This document shows positions 1-11,034 of a DNA stretch of 64,000 bases, piece after piece. The position numbers and the translations under genes were made by a program. Origin of the DNA: Oidiodendron maius Zn (Eukaryota; Ascomycota; Leotiomycetes; Myxotrichaceae). Every line of letters starts with the position of its first letter. Position 1 is the stretch's first letter. The stretch is from the NCBI GenBank assembly GCA_000827325.1, contig KN832874.1, positions 138,044 to 202,043 on the forward strand. The letters are read 5' to 3'. Under the pieces are notes generated by a model that ran no database searches, was not told the DNA's origin, and was given only the letters and a program-made list of their open reading frames with translations.

Positions 1-567
1 CCTCCTCTCCGCCCCCTCTCCATCATCCCCACCTACCAATATTTCATGAAACTCCCCCGGCTGCACCCTTCTCACCCGTTCCCAATCCCCAGGAACATAA
101 TCTGTGACTCCCATCGGCGTGATCTCTGCGGCAATCCTCACGCTCGCGCTTCCCTCCCCGCCGAACACGCACGCGCATCCGGGGCTGGGTTTGAAGAACT
201 TCCTCCTCGCCTCTTCGCTGCTCAGATCCAAGCCTGCAAAACTCCAGTGCACAAGGCAGGCTGCGATGTACGCCTCAATAGCGTCACGGGCCCCGGCGAC
301 GGTGACGTTGAATCCTTCTTTGCCGACGCGGATTTTGCCGCTGAGAGAGAGACGGCTTGTGAGGCTTTCGTGGAAGTTGGAGAGGGAGTGAAGGGAGTGG
401 AGAGAGGGGGAGGGGGAGAGGGGGAACGGAAGTGCCGGAGGAGCAGAGAAGTATCTGTAGAATAAGAGAACACGTCCTGTGATTGGTGGGGATGTGGACG
501 AGCAGACACAGGTGCAGGTGTAGGAGACCGGATCTGAGTGGCCGAGGGGAAGTCTGGGCTGTTTCAT
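1..567 (-). CDS. Rhodanese/TrhO-like (TSTD2/UPF0176 family) protein, N-terminal part
   Basis: An open frame runs from an ATG at 567 to the left edge of the window with no stop, giving the first 189 codons of a longer protein. The N-terminus carries a conserved-looking aromatic block (LLFYRYF, about residues 35-41), a Ser/Pro/Leu linker, then GKIRVGKEGFNVTVAG, which matches the start of the UPF0176/TrhO fold (KGRVLVAREGINGTLSG in relatives). The residues after it (a SPGCACVFGGEGS segment) are more divergent. Bacterial TrhO hydroxylates tRNA uridine; the eukaryotic TSTD2 relatives are poorly characterised, and the rhodanese domain with its catalytic cysteine would lie beyond the edge. The start is the only ATG upstream of the conserved block. 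The family call is from recognition of that block, so it is moderately sure. Confidence 0.6.
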   Translation of the reverse strand, partial: MKQPRLPLGHSDPVSYTCTCVCSSTSPPITGRVLLFYRYFSAPPALPFPLSPSPSLHSLHSLSNFHESLTSRLSLSGKIRVGKEGFNVTVAGARDAIEAYIAACLVHWSFAGLDLSSEEARRKFFKPSPGCACVFGGEGSASVRIAAEITPMGVTDYVPGDWERVRRVQPGEFHEILVGGDDGEGAERR

Positions 568-1429
568 TTCTGTGAATGAGGTGGTGTTGACATAAAAACT
601 GCTGGCAAGTCCACTCGGATTAGAGGGGGGTTGTCACGTGTGTATAGCCAGATATGGAGGGCTGGAGACTATATTATGCCTGGATATTTGTTAATATTAT
701 GAAGTAAATTTTTATTAGGGAATGGAATGTATACAAGATGTTTTGTGGTGCCTAGCAGGCCTCCTGGATGACATTACTCTTTGGAAAGTAAATTTCCATA
801 CTGCCGAAATTTATTATTTCTTGCCCCTCGCTAAATCCATTCCCTCCTTTTTTCTTCTTCAGGCACCTCAGGTACCATCATCTGAACACCGTACTTAGTC
901 AGGGGAACCGCCCTCTAAGTGACTTAATGCCCCTAATAAACAATCAAAGTAAACAAATCACTTAACCCTGGAAGCAAATGCAATAATATACAGCATCACA
1001 TTGTACACTATCCTTTTATTTACACACTACATACCTATCTACATAGTGCCATGCAACCTACAACCGACTATTTTCTCGCGCGTCGAAAGATATTGAAACC
1101 TGCCCTTTTTAAGATGAGTACATTCCCCTCCGTAGAAGTACAGTGTTGAACCCAACTCCCAATATTGACGCAGTTATGTATGGCAAAAAGAGTAGCGTCC
1201 CATGAAGGGCCGGGCAAGAAAAACAGACTCGCGCCTGAGATATTTACTGCAAGGGAATGCACACATGTATGTACCGTCTGAGAAACTCCACAAAGCTCTT
1301 CGTAATCGTGAACAAAGTAAAGTGTTTGCGTAAAAGGCCACATCCGGCCTCTGAGTTGTAGTTTTCGTATTAGAAAATGCGAGATGTGGTCAAGCACTCG
1401 CAAATGACCATATTCCGCAGTCAAACGTA
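568..1429. other. Intergenic, 862 bases
   Basis: This lies between the divergent-side promoter of the rhodanese-like gene and the 3' end of the transcription-factor gene. It has a CACGTG at about 634 and AT-rich stretches from 660 to 1060. A 118-codon antisense frame at 1068-1424 has no recognisable domain and probably sits in 3' UTR. I see no other gene. Confidence 0.5.
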
Positions 1430-3898
1430 TTAATTAAAATCCATACAGGATCCTTGCATCCAATCGATCGTATTAAGCCAATCCATCTCTCCGAATGGAG
1501 CTAGCATGGGATCAATGGGGATGTCCATATAGGATCCATTCCTGTTCCCCGACTTCTGCGACGGGTCAAGGACGTGGTCTAAGGTCTTTTGAATGACGTT
1601 TTTGAGCTTCCCAACGAGATGTTGGTTTCCGTCTGTTGGTCGCACCCAGTCCAGGAAGCCGATGAACATGGTCAGCTTCTGGGTGGCGTCGGAGTGTGAG
1701 AATTGGAGGGCATTCTGGCCGGCGGCTTGTCGGAGGAGTTCAACGCAGATGACGCCGATGCTGGGAATGCCGTAGCAAGTGATCTGAAGATAAATTAGTA
1801 AACGTCAAAAAACATGGAGTGAGAGTAACCCACGATCCAGTCGAACGAGCAGGAGAAGTTCATCAGTTGATCTCGTTTGACCCAGAACATTATAATTACG
1901 TCCATCATCTGCATAGCCGTGTTAAGAAGGCCTTGCTCATTGGGAAGTCCATGGGTGATGGCCACCCGGTCAATGAGGAACTGAATTTGCAGATAGTTCA
2001 GTAGTATATAAGCCTGGCCTATCATATGTTTGCTTTCGCTATTCTTGGGCGTGTGGTCATGGCCATAGTAGTGAAGCTGCGGAGGTAGGCTGTCGTAGAT
2101 CTGCTGGCAGTGCCGGTGAAGACCGCTGTCGAGATATTAGTGTCGCTATAGCTAGATTATATTATATGTACGTACTCTATTCTCGCCTCTGAGACTCTTT
2201 CGTCCACCACCAGTGACAATTCCAGAATCTCTTCTCGCGCACTATTAAGAAGGTGAAACGCTCTTCGGGAGGATGATCTGTGGAATTCTCCAGACGTATT
2301 CCAGCCACTAGGATCTAATTTCGCAATGACAGCAGCCAGCCGGTCTTGGGGTAGGAAGAGTTCTTCTTCGCCAATGTCGAGAGGGAGGCTCAAATGGCAG
2401 AACCTGGCACTCAGAGTGGGTGGTGTGCCATTCAAAGAAGCATGATTCTTGTCAGACCCATAAATAGAAGAAAAGAGCCTCTTCTTAAATTCTGAAGCAG
2501 CGGTGACTTTGTGAGAGCCATATGCTGGCAGCCGATGTAAGCCAGCGGCAATCGTGCAAACAATAATATCTCCATGACGTCGCCGAACTTGGAGAGCTGA
2601 GAATGTTAGCGGATGCCTAAGCTTTTGATTGATTCAAAGAACTTACTCTCTTCTCCTGTACAGAGGCCCTCTAAGATCGCAGTACAAACTTGCAGCGCCA
2701 GAGAGATCTCATTATTCTCCACAGTCGCCTGGCACATCTTCAAACAGACATCAGCGCACTCCTTCATCCTCCATGACATCTGCTTCCTATCCCGCCCATC
2801 ATTCTCTGGCAATTTTAATAACTCATCCCAGTCCTGCAGGGCTTGGTAGGACATGCCAAAAAAACAAAATAACAAGCCAAGCATCTCAAATCGCAGATTT
2901 GGGCCCATGAACGTGTCGAGCCAGTCCATGCCATCATCCGGGGGCGTAAGATACTGGGTTTGCGCGTTCGCAAAGAGGACATCCGCAATGGCAGTCAGCT
3001 TCTCTGCTGCACGGGGTGCTGCGAGATACCCGCCAAAGGTTTGCCAGAGAGTCTCCACCGCATGGCGAACAAGCACGTCCGCCATACTGATGTGAGTATT
3101 CTTGTACCGGCCTAAGAGGGCGAAGCAGATGTCATGAGAAGGCAGGTTTTCTAGAGCCTTAATTACCAGATCCAACTTTGCGGCTGGGGTGTTCGAGTTA
3201 TCCAGATCGATGAGAGGTGTGCCATAGGGGTAATTTGGAGTATATTTCCGCTCTTCGCTTGCGTCTAAGATACCTCCGGACACATTAGGGTGCTCTGTGA
3301 ATATAGCTGAAAAGCTTGGAGGGCCAGGGTATCTGGGAGAGGGCACATGACCATTGCTTCTCAGGCTGGGATCATGGTGATACGGGTCCTGGACGTGGAT
3401 TGTGTGATGCGGGAGAGGTTGTTGATAGTGTGGTGACGGCATCTGGGCGTGACTAGGAGAGACCTGGACCTGGCCTGAAGGAATTTGAGATTGACTGGGC
3501 GGCATATGAGAGTGATTTAAAGGAATCTGAGCATGATTTAGAGGGGCTTGAGAAATGTGCCCGTGGCTCAATTCAGGACGGTAGACGGGACTGACATGCC
3601 CTAGCGGCTGCCGGGGCGAATGCAGAAGCTCCTGTGAGACCGTGGGGGTAGTGGGTGTGTGTTGTTGTTGCGGATAGTTTTGTTGATGCTGTTGCGGGAG
3701 CTCCGTCGATACCGGAGATGGGAGACCGCCAGCAGGATTTTTGCTTTTGGTCATGGGCGCCGGGTGGTAAATACATCTCGCCGTTGTCTTCCTCCTAGTG
3801 CAGCGGCCACAGAAGGGAAACGCGTGATCACAGGCCAACTTCCCTTTGCGACAGGGCTCGCAAGCCTGCTGCTTGCCATTGCGGCGGAGTGGCGGCAT
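1430..3898 (-). CDS. Zn(II)2Cys6 fungal transcription factor
   Basis: Four exons are supported by phase: 3898-2647, 2596-2176, 2125-1834 and 1783-1430, giving 772 residues. The N-terminus has a complete binuclear zinc cluster with cysteines at residues 13, 16, 23, 30, 33 and 42 (spacing 2-6-6-2-8) followed by a basic segment. Residues about 60-190 are low-complexity Gln/His/Pro/Ser with repeated SHxQxP motifs. The rest has the helical look of the fungal transcription-factor middle homology region (for example YGSDKNHASLNG and the aromatic-rich segment near residue 590). It is presumably a nuclear DNA-binding regulator; its targets cannot be read from the sequence. The start is the ATG directly before the cluster. 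It is tandem with the aminotransferase gene on the same strand, which is not evidence of a functional link. Confidence 0.85.
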
Positions 3899-4347
3899 GC
3901 TGAAAGACTAGACGAGGACCTCCGCTCGACTCTCCTCTCTCTTTTCCTTCCTCCTCTGGGCCGCGCTCCCGCTCTTCTGTTTTGGGCGATCTGGTATCAA
4001 GGCATCGGCCGCCACAATATATTCCTAGGAGCGTTGACGTTACACATACGGAATGAGTACGGAGTAACAAAAAGCTCCCCGGCTGCAGTCGAATCAAGGT
4101 TCTCGCTGGTTTGGGACTAGCGCCTTGGGTTTCTTTTCTGACCGTTAACCTGTTGGGGCAAGGTTAAAGATGTCTAGTACTTATTGGGGAAAGTAATAGT
4201 AATGCTCACATGACTTGCCTCCCTCTCAGTCTATACACGTGATGGGATACTACCCCTTCTTACTCCTTTCTTCACGCCTCAGCATGCATACGTAGCTCTG
4301 CGGATGTCAAATATAGTTCTATTTATTACCAATCCACCCCATCTACT
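3899..4347. promoter_or_regulatory. Promoter region of the Zn2Cys6 gene
   Basis: The 449 bases upstream of the factor's start also hold the 3' flank of the aminotransferase gene. A pyrimidine-rich tract lies on the plus strand near 3935-3960 and a CACGTG near 4237. No further coding sequence is seen. Confidence 0.4.
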
Positions 4348-5994
4348 CTACTGGATGTACTTTTTCAAGTCTCGCAGCCTCTCCTTCGCCCGGTCTAGAA
4401 TCTCGTCCTCCTTGCACACTGCAAAGCGAAGCCAGTCCTCCCCAATGTGGGCGTTCTCATCGGTATAGAACTCGGTCGGGGGGATAGCCGCGACGCCGAC
4501 CTCCTGTATGAGGAACCAGCTCAGCTTGAAATCCCGCGGCCGATCCTTGACGTGGTCAGGGAATGGATAGTCCGCTGGGACCTGGACCTTCTTCATATTG
4601 ACGAGCACAAAATAGCCTCCTTCGGGATCGGAAAAAGGCAGGTCCAATTCCTTCCAGATGGTGTTGAAGCGGTCCATCTTGGCCTTCATTTCTTTTTTTG
4701 CGGTCTCCCAGAAGTTGTTCGCGTCGGCCTCTTCAAATCCAACCGCAGCGGCCTCCTGCAGGGGAGAGACTGAAGAGTAGCAGATACGGGTGTGGGCGGC
4801 TGCGGCGTATTTGATCAGATGCTCGGGTCCAATCAACCAGCCAACCCTCCATCCGGTGGCGTAGAAATTTTTGCCTGCGGAACCGACGGTGAGGGTGAGT
4901 CTCTCAATCTCCGGAGACAGCGTGGCAATCCTCGTAAATGGAACGTAAAATAGGCGATCGTACACTTCGTCAGAAAGGATGATAATGTCATTTTTCACAC
5001 AGAGTTTGCCGATTTGGAGCAGTTCGTCTTTGGAGAAGACCTTGCCCACAGGATTATGAGGCGTATTAAGAACTATCATCTTGGTCCGGGGAGTAATGGC
5101 AGCCTCGAGTTCGGCGAAGTCAATGGTCCACTCCCCTGCTGAGGAGTTTTCTGTAGCCCCTTTGGGTGGAGGATGCAGGGGAACGTACACAATCTTGCCT
5201 CCCGGCATCTCGATGTTGCTGATGTATCTGTGGCACGTCAGTTTTGCAGCCCGGACCTGGAGTACATCTAGACGCACTGGTCAAAGAAAGGTTCGAAGAT
5301 GATAACCTCATCACCCTCTTCAATAAAACCCATAAATGCGCTTAGCATTCCTGCGATGGTTAGCTCATCTTCTCTTAAAGGCACGCAGCGAGTCTTGCCT
5401 TCGTTCGCGCCGGTAGTGATGGTAATTTCCGTGTCGGGATTGAGTTTCCTACCCCATAAAGGGGAGTATGCATCCGCAATTGCCTTTTTAAGGCGAGGGC
5501 GTCCTCTTGTGGGAGAGTACTGGTTGCAGTCGACTCTATCGAGAGCATCCTTTGCGGCCTTGAGGATGAAATCAGGTGGGTTGTACCCAAAGAAGCCCTG
5601 GCCCATATTCACAATGGGTTGTTTTGGGGAAGCAGCAGCGCCTTCATTAACAATGGTCCTACGTATGCACATTAGAGTACAGAATCACCTCATGAATGGC
5701 AAAATATTGGAGTTGTAGCTGCGAGCAGCTCCATGGAGGTGTAACCCCACGTCCTCTAGCCCTCCACCAAAGCCGTCACATACAGCGAGGAACAAAGGCA
5801 GATGAAGATCAATTGTAAGGGACAGTTACATACCAGACATCTTGCTTCTGGGTGGCAACCCGGCGAGCAGGTTTCAACGCTGCCCTGCTGGCCATGGTGT
5901 TGTGGAAGAATCGTGATCCGATTGCGGCAACTATCGGGTTTGCTGAGTAGAGGCTTGGACGGGCCAATTGGGCGATGATGGGCGGAGGTGTCAT
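4348..5994 (-). CDS. BNA3: Class I/II aminotransferase, kynurenine aminotransferase type
   Basis: Four exons (5994-5834, 5658-5399, 5350-5278, 5227-4348) give 457 residues. The enzyme is a pyridoxal-phosphate fold-type I transaminase of the kynurenine-oxoglutarate/cysteine-conjugate lyase group. Visible hallmarks are VNMGQGFFGYNPP near the N-terminus, the NTPHNPVG loop (about residue 219), the SDEVYD aspartate that contacts the cofactor (about 251) and the SAGKNFYATGWRVGW lysine (Lys ~284) expected to form the Schiff base. The N-terminus (arginine-rich, RFFHNT) looks like a mitochondrial leader, with a second methionine 33 residues further in that could give a cytosolic form. The third exon is bordered by a GC-AG intron (5398-5351). 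The gene symbol follows the yeast BNA3 family; the exact amino-acid specificity is inferred. Confidence 0.88.
5351..5398 (-). other. GC-AG intron in the aminotransferase gene
   Basis: The donor reads GAAG|GCAAGA and the acceptor CATCGCAG, with a GCTAAC branch site just before it. It is 48 bases long, in frame and without a stop. Removing it restores the family string TTGANEG-MLSAF; retaining it would insert 16 foreign residues. Confidence 0.8.
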
Positions 5995-7320
5995 GCAGAG
6001 TGACCAAGATGGAAAGGGAAATGAAGGGAGAGGAGGAAGATTTATTACGAAACCTGCCAGATATATACGTAAATGGGTTCTGCTCCCACTTTCCGCTACA
6101 TCTGTTTTGTGCGTGTCTCGGGTGCTGATAGTCGGGATGGTGCAATCATTGCCTTACTCCGTAGAATCCATCCTTAGCGATAATGAGAAGGGCGCTGCTT
6201 TTAGCGACTTGAACTTGATGCCGATGCCTGAGGTACTGGCATAACATACGCTTTTGAATGATTCCTATCTTGCTAATATTGGATCAATGCTCCTCTTGTT
6301 GGTGTTTTAGTCTCTTATCGCTTAATTCTCTTCTGCCTTGCAATTTAGCCCACTATTAGTCTGAGAAGCATCAGAAGGACAAGTTTCCCCTTGAGCCAAG
6401 GCCCCGTAGATGAGCTTAACGATGCTACGCACCACATGCACTATGGGAAAGCATGCTTTTCACCATGTACAAGTGTCTTAATTCCGCAAGTGGTATTAAA
6501 AAGCCACACAGCAGGTGAGTAAGGATCCAAGCCATTCTATCAACACGCATTCAATCTCGGCTATAGCATGGGACACACCTAAAAGAAGGAGAACTCGCTT
6601 CATGTTGGAAGGCTGATATCCTTGTATAATTCTCTGTGCCTGTCCTATTCAACCCTGTAAGCAGGCTTGTGAGTTCATTCTTGATAGGACCTGCAGACCG
6701 TGCGCCGTCAATTCATACGACGTATGGACCGGCTCGGCCAAGTCGATTTTCTTCAGGAGAGTGATCTGCAACCCAACGCTCCGCGCCGCTTCCCCGGAAC
6801 CATCCCTGTCATGCGAGACGCAGGACATCCCACATGGCATCAGCCAGATGGCAATCTAGGTCGAATAGAACGGGGCGAAGTACGAGGTAGATGCCCTGTC
6901 TGACGGACAGTACGGAGAAGGGGGAGGAGAAAAGGGGTAGCATGCACGCTTCGACGGGGATTCTGGGTAAGGCGGAAATTGGAACCTGCTGCCTCACGTC
7001 CAAATCTTACCACCCTCCTGGATCTTCAATACTTGTGTAACTGTCGCTAACCACAATTTGTACAGCTGCCTCTCTCACGAAGAACGCCTCAAGTGGAAGG
7101 TTGCATGCACCAAATGATTCGCGGGCGTCTCGGACTGCCCTCGTCAATTGCTGGGGATTGCTAGGGATTGCTGGGGGTTGCTGGGAATTGCTCCGAGCAC
7201 TTTGTATATAGGATGGCATGTATAATACTTGCGTGTGGTCACGCTTGTTCCAGCAAGATAGTGCGTTCCTACTGTACATACTCTCATAGCTTCTCATTTT
7301 CTAACTCGAGTCGGCGAGCC
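5995..7320. other. Gene-poor stretch, 1.3 kb
   Basis: It holds the promoter of the aminotransferase gene and the 5' flank of the Mug113-like gene. Short frames on both strands between 6650 and 7000 give no recognisable protein. They are more GC-rich than the surrounding DNA and could be a relic. A short repeat lies at 7146-7193. Confidence 0.4.
7146..7193 (+). repeat. Short tandem repeat, about 10-base unit
   Basis: Nearly five imperfect copies of a unit close to GATTGCTGGG lie directly upstream of the Mug113-like gene. This is seen directly; no function is claimed. Confidence 0.7.
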
Positions 7321-9378
7321 ATGGATCCCCTTTATTCATCTCCCCAACAATCCTTGCCTCCGTCTCATGATTCTTCACCAGCAGTACCACCAAAGCCATT
7401 GCCCTGTGTTTGCATTCTAGGTGACATTAGAGATCAGGTTTTGAGCGAAAATGAGGTGGTTCGTTTCCGCTGTCTAGCAATTGATCAGGGTGTCCGCTGC
7501 TTAGGCGACACCAAGGATTTCGAGCGTTGTCATAAGACATTGACTAAAAAGGCAAAAGAAGTTCTAAACAGTCAAAGCTTAACAACCGCCTCTCTCCACT
7601 ATTCTTGGGTGATCAGGATGTTTTTCTGTGAGAAGCATGGACAATCAGACAGAAGGTTCCAACAGTATTTTGCCTCCATGAAGCCGCACTGGAAAGGAGA
7701 CGGGAATGATGAGGAGGTAGAACTTTTGAAGGCGATCCGACAGGCACGCCTATCCAACTCGGTGCCAGTCGCCGAAACGATAAGGTCATCGCCATCTTCT
7801 GCCACTCCGCCTAGAAGGACTAATAGAGAAGGAGGACATGGAACAAGACATTCGGTATCTCGAATTCTCTTCCAGCCAACTGAACAATCTCGAAATACAC
7901 AGAGCAAAAACAACTCTTCCGAAAGGAGCAATGACGCCCAAAGGCCACTACGATTAGATGACCAGCTCTCACAAGAGTCAAACCAGAGCAATACATCTTT
8001 TCAAGGTTCATCGCATTTTGCACACCTTGCTTCGCAAAACCTGGCCGCCAGTCCAAGGCGCAACACAACAACTCCAACCTCCGAGTTTTCATTTCGTGTA
8101 CTACATCGAGGATCACCTTCCCAAGGAGCACCGAAAGAACGCCAGAACAACCCCCCAGAAACAAATAGCATATCCGGTGGTTCTCAGGATACAGATACAC
8201 GACCAGGACGCGACTCTACTGTGAGCAGCACTATCCTGGAGGATTCACTAAGTGATTCTAGCAGTCCTTCGCCACCCCCGCCAGTTTTCAACTTTTTTGG
8301 TTCACAGAGCAATGTTGTTCCGATCTCGTGGGCAGGAACATTAACACCTCAGCTGGTGCCGGCACCCTCCAGACCCATCCTAAAGTCCAATGTTGAGGAA
8401 CCGCCAAGACCAGTGCCGGGTGTGCCACAGTCTACTCCAGATTCAACAGCACCAATATTTCGTGCCAGAGATGTGCAGAGACCATTGCTCAATGAACAGA
8501 CAAAGGCTATAACGGTTCCACAAGTCCCGAGATCGGGCGCAAGAGCTACTAGATTGCCTACAAATGGCATTCACTTGCCACATACTCGTTTAAGACCAAA
8601 TAATATACCACAGCGTCAAGGGTCAAAGGACGATAGCTTCTTAGCCCAAACGACTTCGTCGGTGAAAGATTCAAACATCCTTGACCCTATTCCGCTAGCC
8701 TCAGCAGAGATTGACATCGATATCCGTAAAATGATCAGAGAGAATGTGGACAGCGAAGGGGGTGTCTACATTTTCAAAGCCCCGGAATATTTTAAAATGT
8801 GTCGTCCTGGTAAGCCAGCACTGTTGAAGATTGGCAAGTCGACCAATATCAAGGATAGGATGGACGAGTTGAAAAAAAATTGCGGCATCTTCGATATCTC
8901 GAGAGTGTCGGATGGAGAAACACGCTCTATAGCATGGTACTCGAGGATTGAAAAGTTGGTTCATTGTGAGCTTCAAAACCATCGCCGCATCTTTAGGTGC
9001 CACAAATGTGGCAAAGAGCACCGTGAGTGGTTCGAGGTGTCTGAGGAAGTAGCATTACAGAGTGTGCAGAGGTGGCGCAAATTCATGGAGCAAGAACCGT
9101 ATGACAAGAATGGGATTCTCTATGGCCATTGGAGCAACATGATTATGCATGGTAATATGAACCATCCAGAGAGGGAAGAGCAGTGGAATGATTGTCAGAG
9201 CCGCAATGAACGCTGGGGGGAATGGCTAGAAAGAGGGATAAAGAACAAGGAAGTGATTCAGCAGGAAATGATTCGACAGGAAGTGATTCGAGAAGAAGAG
9301 TTTCAACGAGCTTTAGAAGTCTTAAAATTGTCAGCTACCCCAAGAGGACTTCGAAATCAGGGGTACCCGGTAGCCTAG
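7321..9378 (+). CDS. T5orf172/Mug113-type GIY-YIG-fold protein
   Basis: This is a single-exon gene of 685 residues. The start chosen is the ATG at 7321 (MDPLYSSPQQ); the frame is open 51 codons further upstream but without a better context. Residues about 25-125 contain several Cys/His (RCLAIDQGVRC, FFCEKHG) that may form a small metal site. Residues about 130-470 are Ser/Pro/Asn-rich and look disordered. Residues about 480-585 hold the T5orf172 (Mug113) domain, related to GIY-YIG nucleases: GGVYIF, LLKIGKS, a later EKLVH with the conserved Glu, and CHKCGKEHREWFEV with a CxxC. The C-terminus is charged and helical with a repeated VIxQEMIRQE-like pattern. The domain is known from phage T5 and from an S. 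pombe meiotic gene; what it binds here is unknown. Confidence 0.75.
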   Translation: MDPLYSSPQQSLPPSHDSSPAVPPKPLPCVCILGDIRDQVLSENEVVRFRCLAIDQGVRCLGDTKDFERCHKTLTKKAKEVLNSQSLTTASLHYSWVIRMFFCEKHGQSDRRFQQYFASMKPHWKGDGNDEEVELLKAIRQARLSNSVPVAETIRSSPSSATPPRRTNREGGHGTRHSVSRILFQPTEQSRNTQSKNNSSERSNDAQRPLRLDDQLSQESNQSNTSFQGSSHFAHLASQNLAASPRRNTTTPTSEFSFRVLHRGSPSQGAPKERQNNPPETNSISGGSQDTDTRPGRDSTVSSTILEDSLSDSSSPSPPPPVFNFFGSQSNVVPISWAGTLTPQLVPAPSRPILKSNVEEPPRPVPGVPQSTPDSTAPIFRARDVQRPLLNEQTKAITVPQVPRSGARATRLPTNGIHLPHTRLRPNNIPQRQGSKDDSFLAQTTSSVKDSNILDPIPLASAEIDIDIRKMIRENVDSEGGVYIFKAPEYFKMCRPGKPALLKIGKSTNIKDRMDELKKNCGIFDISRVSDGETRSIAWYSRIEKLVHCELQNHRRIFRCHKCGKEHREWFEVSEEVALQSVQRWRKFMEQEPYDKNGILYGHWSNMIMHGNMNHPEREEQWNDCQSRNERWGEWLERGIKNKEVIQQEMIRQEVIREEEFQRALEVLKLSATPRGLRNQGYPVA

Positions 9379-9809
9379 ATGTAGTATCTTGAAATGTTGC
9401 GTTGGCGCTTGTTCTTTTCTTAAGACAGTTGGGAAATCTGGGTAGTGGCCGGAAAGGGTAGATACCATAATACGTTTTATACTTGGGCGCCTACTTAAGG
9501 CGGCGCTCCTTGGCGGCTCGCCTCTGGCCTTGGTGAGGCGAGTGATTGGGTAAGGAAGGAGTGATGTTGTAGAAGATTCCGGCCTGCCTTATTTTTGCCC
9601 AGCTTGGCTATCAGGTCCGAGCCTTGACTCCTTACTAAGAGACAACACCACAATAGAACGGCACACTCATACGAAGCTGAACAACTTTTGATGATATGCC
9701 CACTTGAGAGGCTTCACTGAGCCCAACGGGAATCTAAACATACATAACCCTCGAAACATGCTGTTATAACTACACCTGAGCCTCAGGAGATCAGGGCCAT
9801 CCTTCTCCA
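9379..9809. other. Intergenic, 431 bases
   Basis: This is the 3' flank of the Mug113-like gene and the promoter of the Dsc3 gene. A GC-rich inverted repeat (CTCGCCT...AGGCGAG, 9517-9542) could form a hairpin. No gene is seen. Confidence 0.5.
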
Positions 9810-10700
9810 ATGGCGGCCACAATCGATAACGATGCTCCAGCCTTGAGCCCAAATACCCTCCATATCACGATCCGCTTCACGACCTCCATCCCCGACCTCC
9901 TAATCGACATCCCCGAGCCATCCAAGACCACTATCATTTCCCTTAAGCACCTTCTCCGGACCAAACTCGACCCGCAGACCTCGCGCCATCGATTCCGGCT
10001 GATATACAGCGGCAAGCTGCTCAGGGACGACGACATCCTGTCCTTGGTCCTGAGAGTGCCCACGCCGCCCCCTCGCACGCCGGATCCAAGCAGCAAGGGC
10101 AAGGGGAAAGAGATCGACCTCCCGCCTCTACGGGTGTACATAAACTGCTCCATAGGAGATGTCCTCACGCCCTCCGAGCTCGCTGCAGAAGGCGTCGCGG
10201 CCATCGAGTCGTCGAAGAAGCTACGAGAAGAGAGCACTTCTCGCGGGCGCGATGGTGCTGCGAAGACGGGACTAGATCATGGGGGCCTGTCCGTGACCAC
10301 AAGTGCGTCGCCTCGAGGCTTCGATAGGCTTCTCTCAGCTGGATTCACGACGGCCGAGGTAAACCAGCTGCGTCTGCAATTCCTGTCGATACAGGCAAAC
10401 ATTCACACTCCGGACACGATGCCGTCTCCCACGACGCTGCGGCAGATGGAGGATGCGTGGATCGATAACAATGCGGAGAACTCCGGGACGGGCGAGGCGT
10501 TTGATTTCGGGGATAATGGGACCGGCGGCGGGGCGCTGGATGATCTGGTGTGGGGGAATGTGATTGGGTTCTTGTGGCCGCTGGGATGTATTGGGTGGGT
10601 TATTAGGGAGGAGGGCGTGTGGTCTACGAGGAGGCAGATAGCAGTGTTTACCGGGTTTATGCTCAGCCTTGGGCTAGGGATTTTGAGAGTTTTAAGTTGA
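9810..10700 (+). CDS. dsc3: DSC E3 ubiquitin ligase complex subunit 3
   Basis: This is a single exon of 296 residues. Residues about 18-115 form a ubiquitin-like domain (LHITIRFTTSIPDLLIDI..., RFRLIYSGKLLRDDD), interrupted by a Pro/Lys-rich insert. Residues about 170-225 carry the conserved GFDRLLSAGFTTAEVNQLR...QMEDAWID block of the Dsc3 C-terminal domain. Two hydrophobic segments follow (about 246-265 and 275-294), giving a membrane anchor. The Dsc complex is the Golgi/ER ubiquitin ligase that controls cleavage of the sterol-sensing SREBP-like factor and quality control of membrane proteins in fungi. Domain order and length fit the family. Confidence 0.88.
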   Translation: MAATIDNDAPALSPNTLHITIRFTTSIPDLLIDIPEPSKTTIISLKHLLRTKLDPQTSRHRFRLIYSGKLLRDDDILSLVLRVPTPPPRTPDPSSKGKGKEIDLPPLRVYINCSIGDVLTPSELAAEGVAAIESSKKLREESTSRGRDGAAKTGLDHGGLSVTTSASPRGFDRLLSAGFTTAEVNQLRLQFLSIQANIHTPDTMPSPTTLRQMEDAWIDNNAENSGTGEAFDFGDNGTGGGALDDLVWGNVIGFLWPLGCIGWVIREEGVWSTRRQIAVFTGFMLSLGLGILRVLS

Positions 10701-11034
10701 GGTGCTCTGATAGGAGGGCATTGTACCTGTAAGATAGGGATACTGGAATGTGGGGCTGTCTATAGTATAGGCGGTGATGAAGATGATACCCAGCGCCATG
10801 ATATTGCATAGGGAAGGATTACGACAACGTAAGAGAAGACGAGAAATGAAAGAGAGGCAGAGCTTCTAGCATCATGAACTGAGGATACTTCAATCTGCAA
10901 AGCAGTGCGAAGTCTTATCATCTGCATGAGCTTATGTATTATACCTCTAGGGAATTCCAATTCCTGGTCAAATACTCGCTAATATTGCTTCAATCCCCAT
11001 ATACTCCAATGATGCACACTATATATACCAAAAC
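10701..11034. other. Convergent 3' flank
   Basis: These are the 3' regions of the Dsc3 gene (plus) and the FAD oxidase gene (minus). No coding signal is seen. Confidence 0.5.

Noticed and set aside
1068-1424. 118-codon minus-strand frame downstream of the Zn2Cys6 gene
   Set aside because: No domain and composition like 3' UTR.
9791-10237. 148-codon frame antisense to the Dsc3 gene
   Set aside because: Shadow of the real coding strand.
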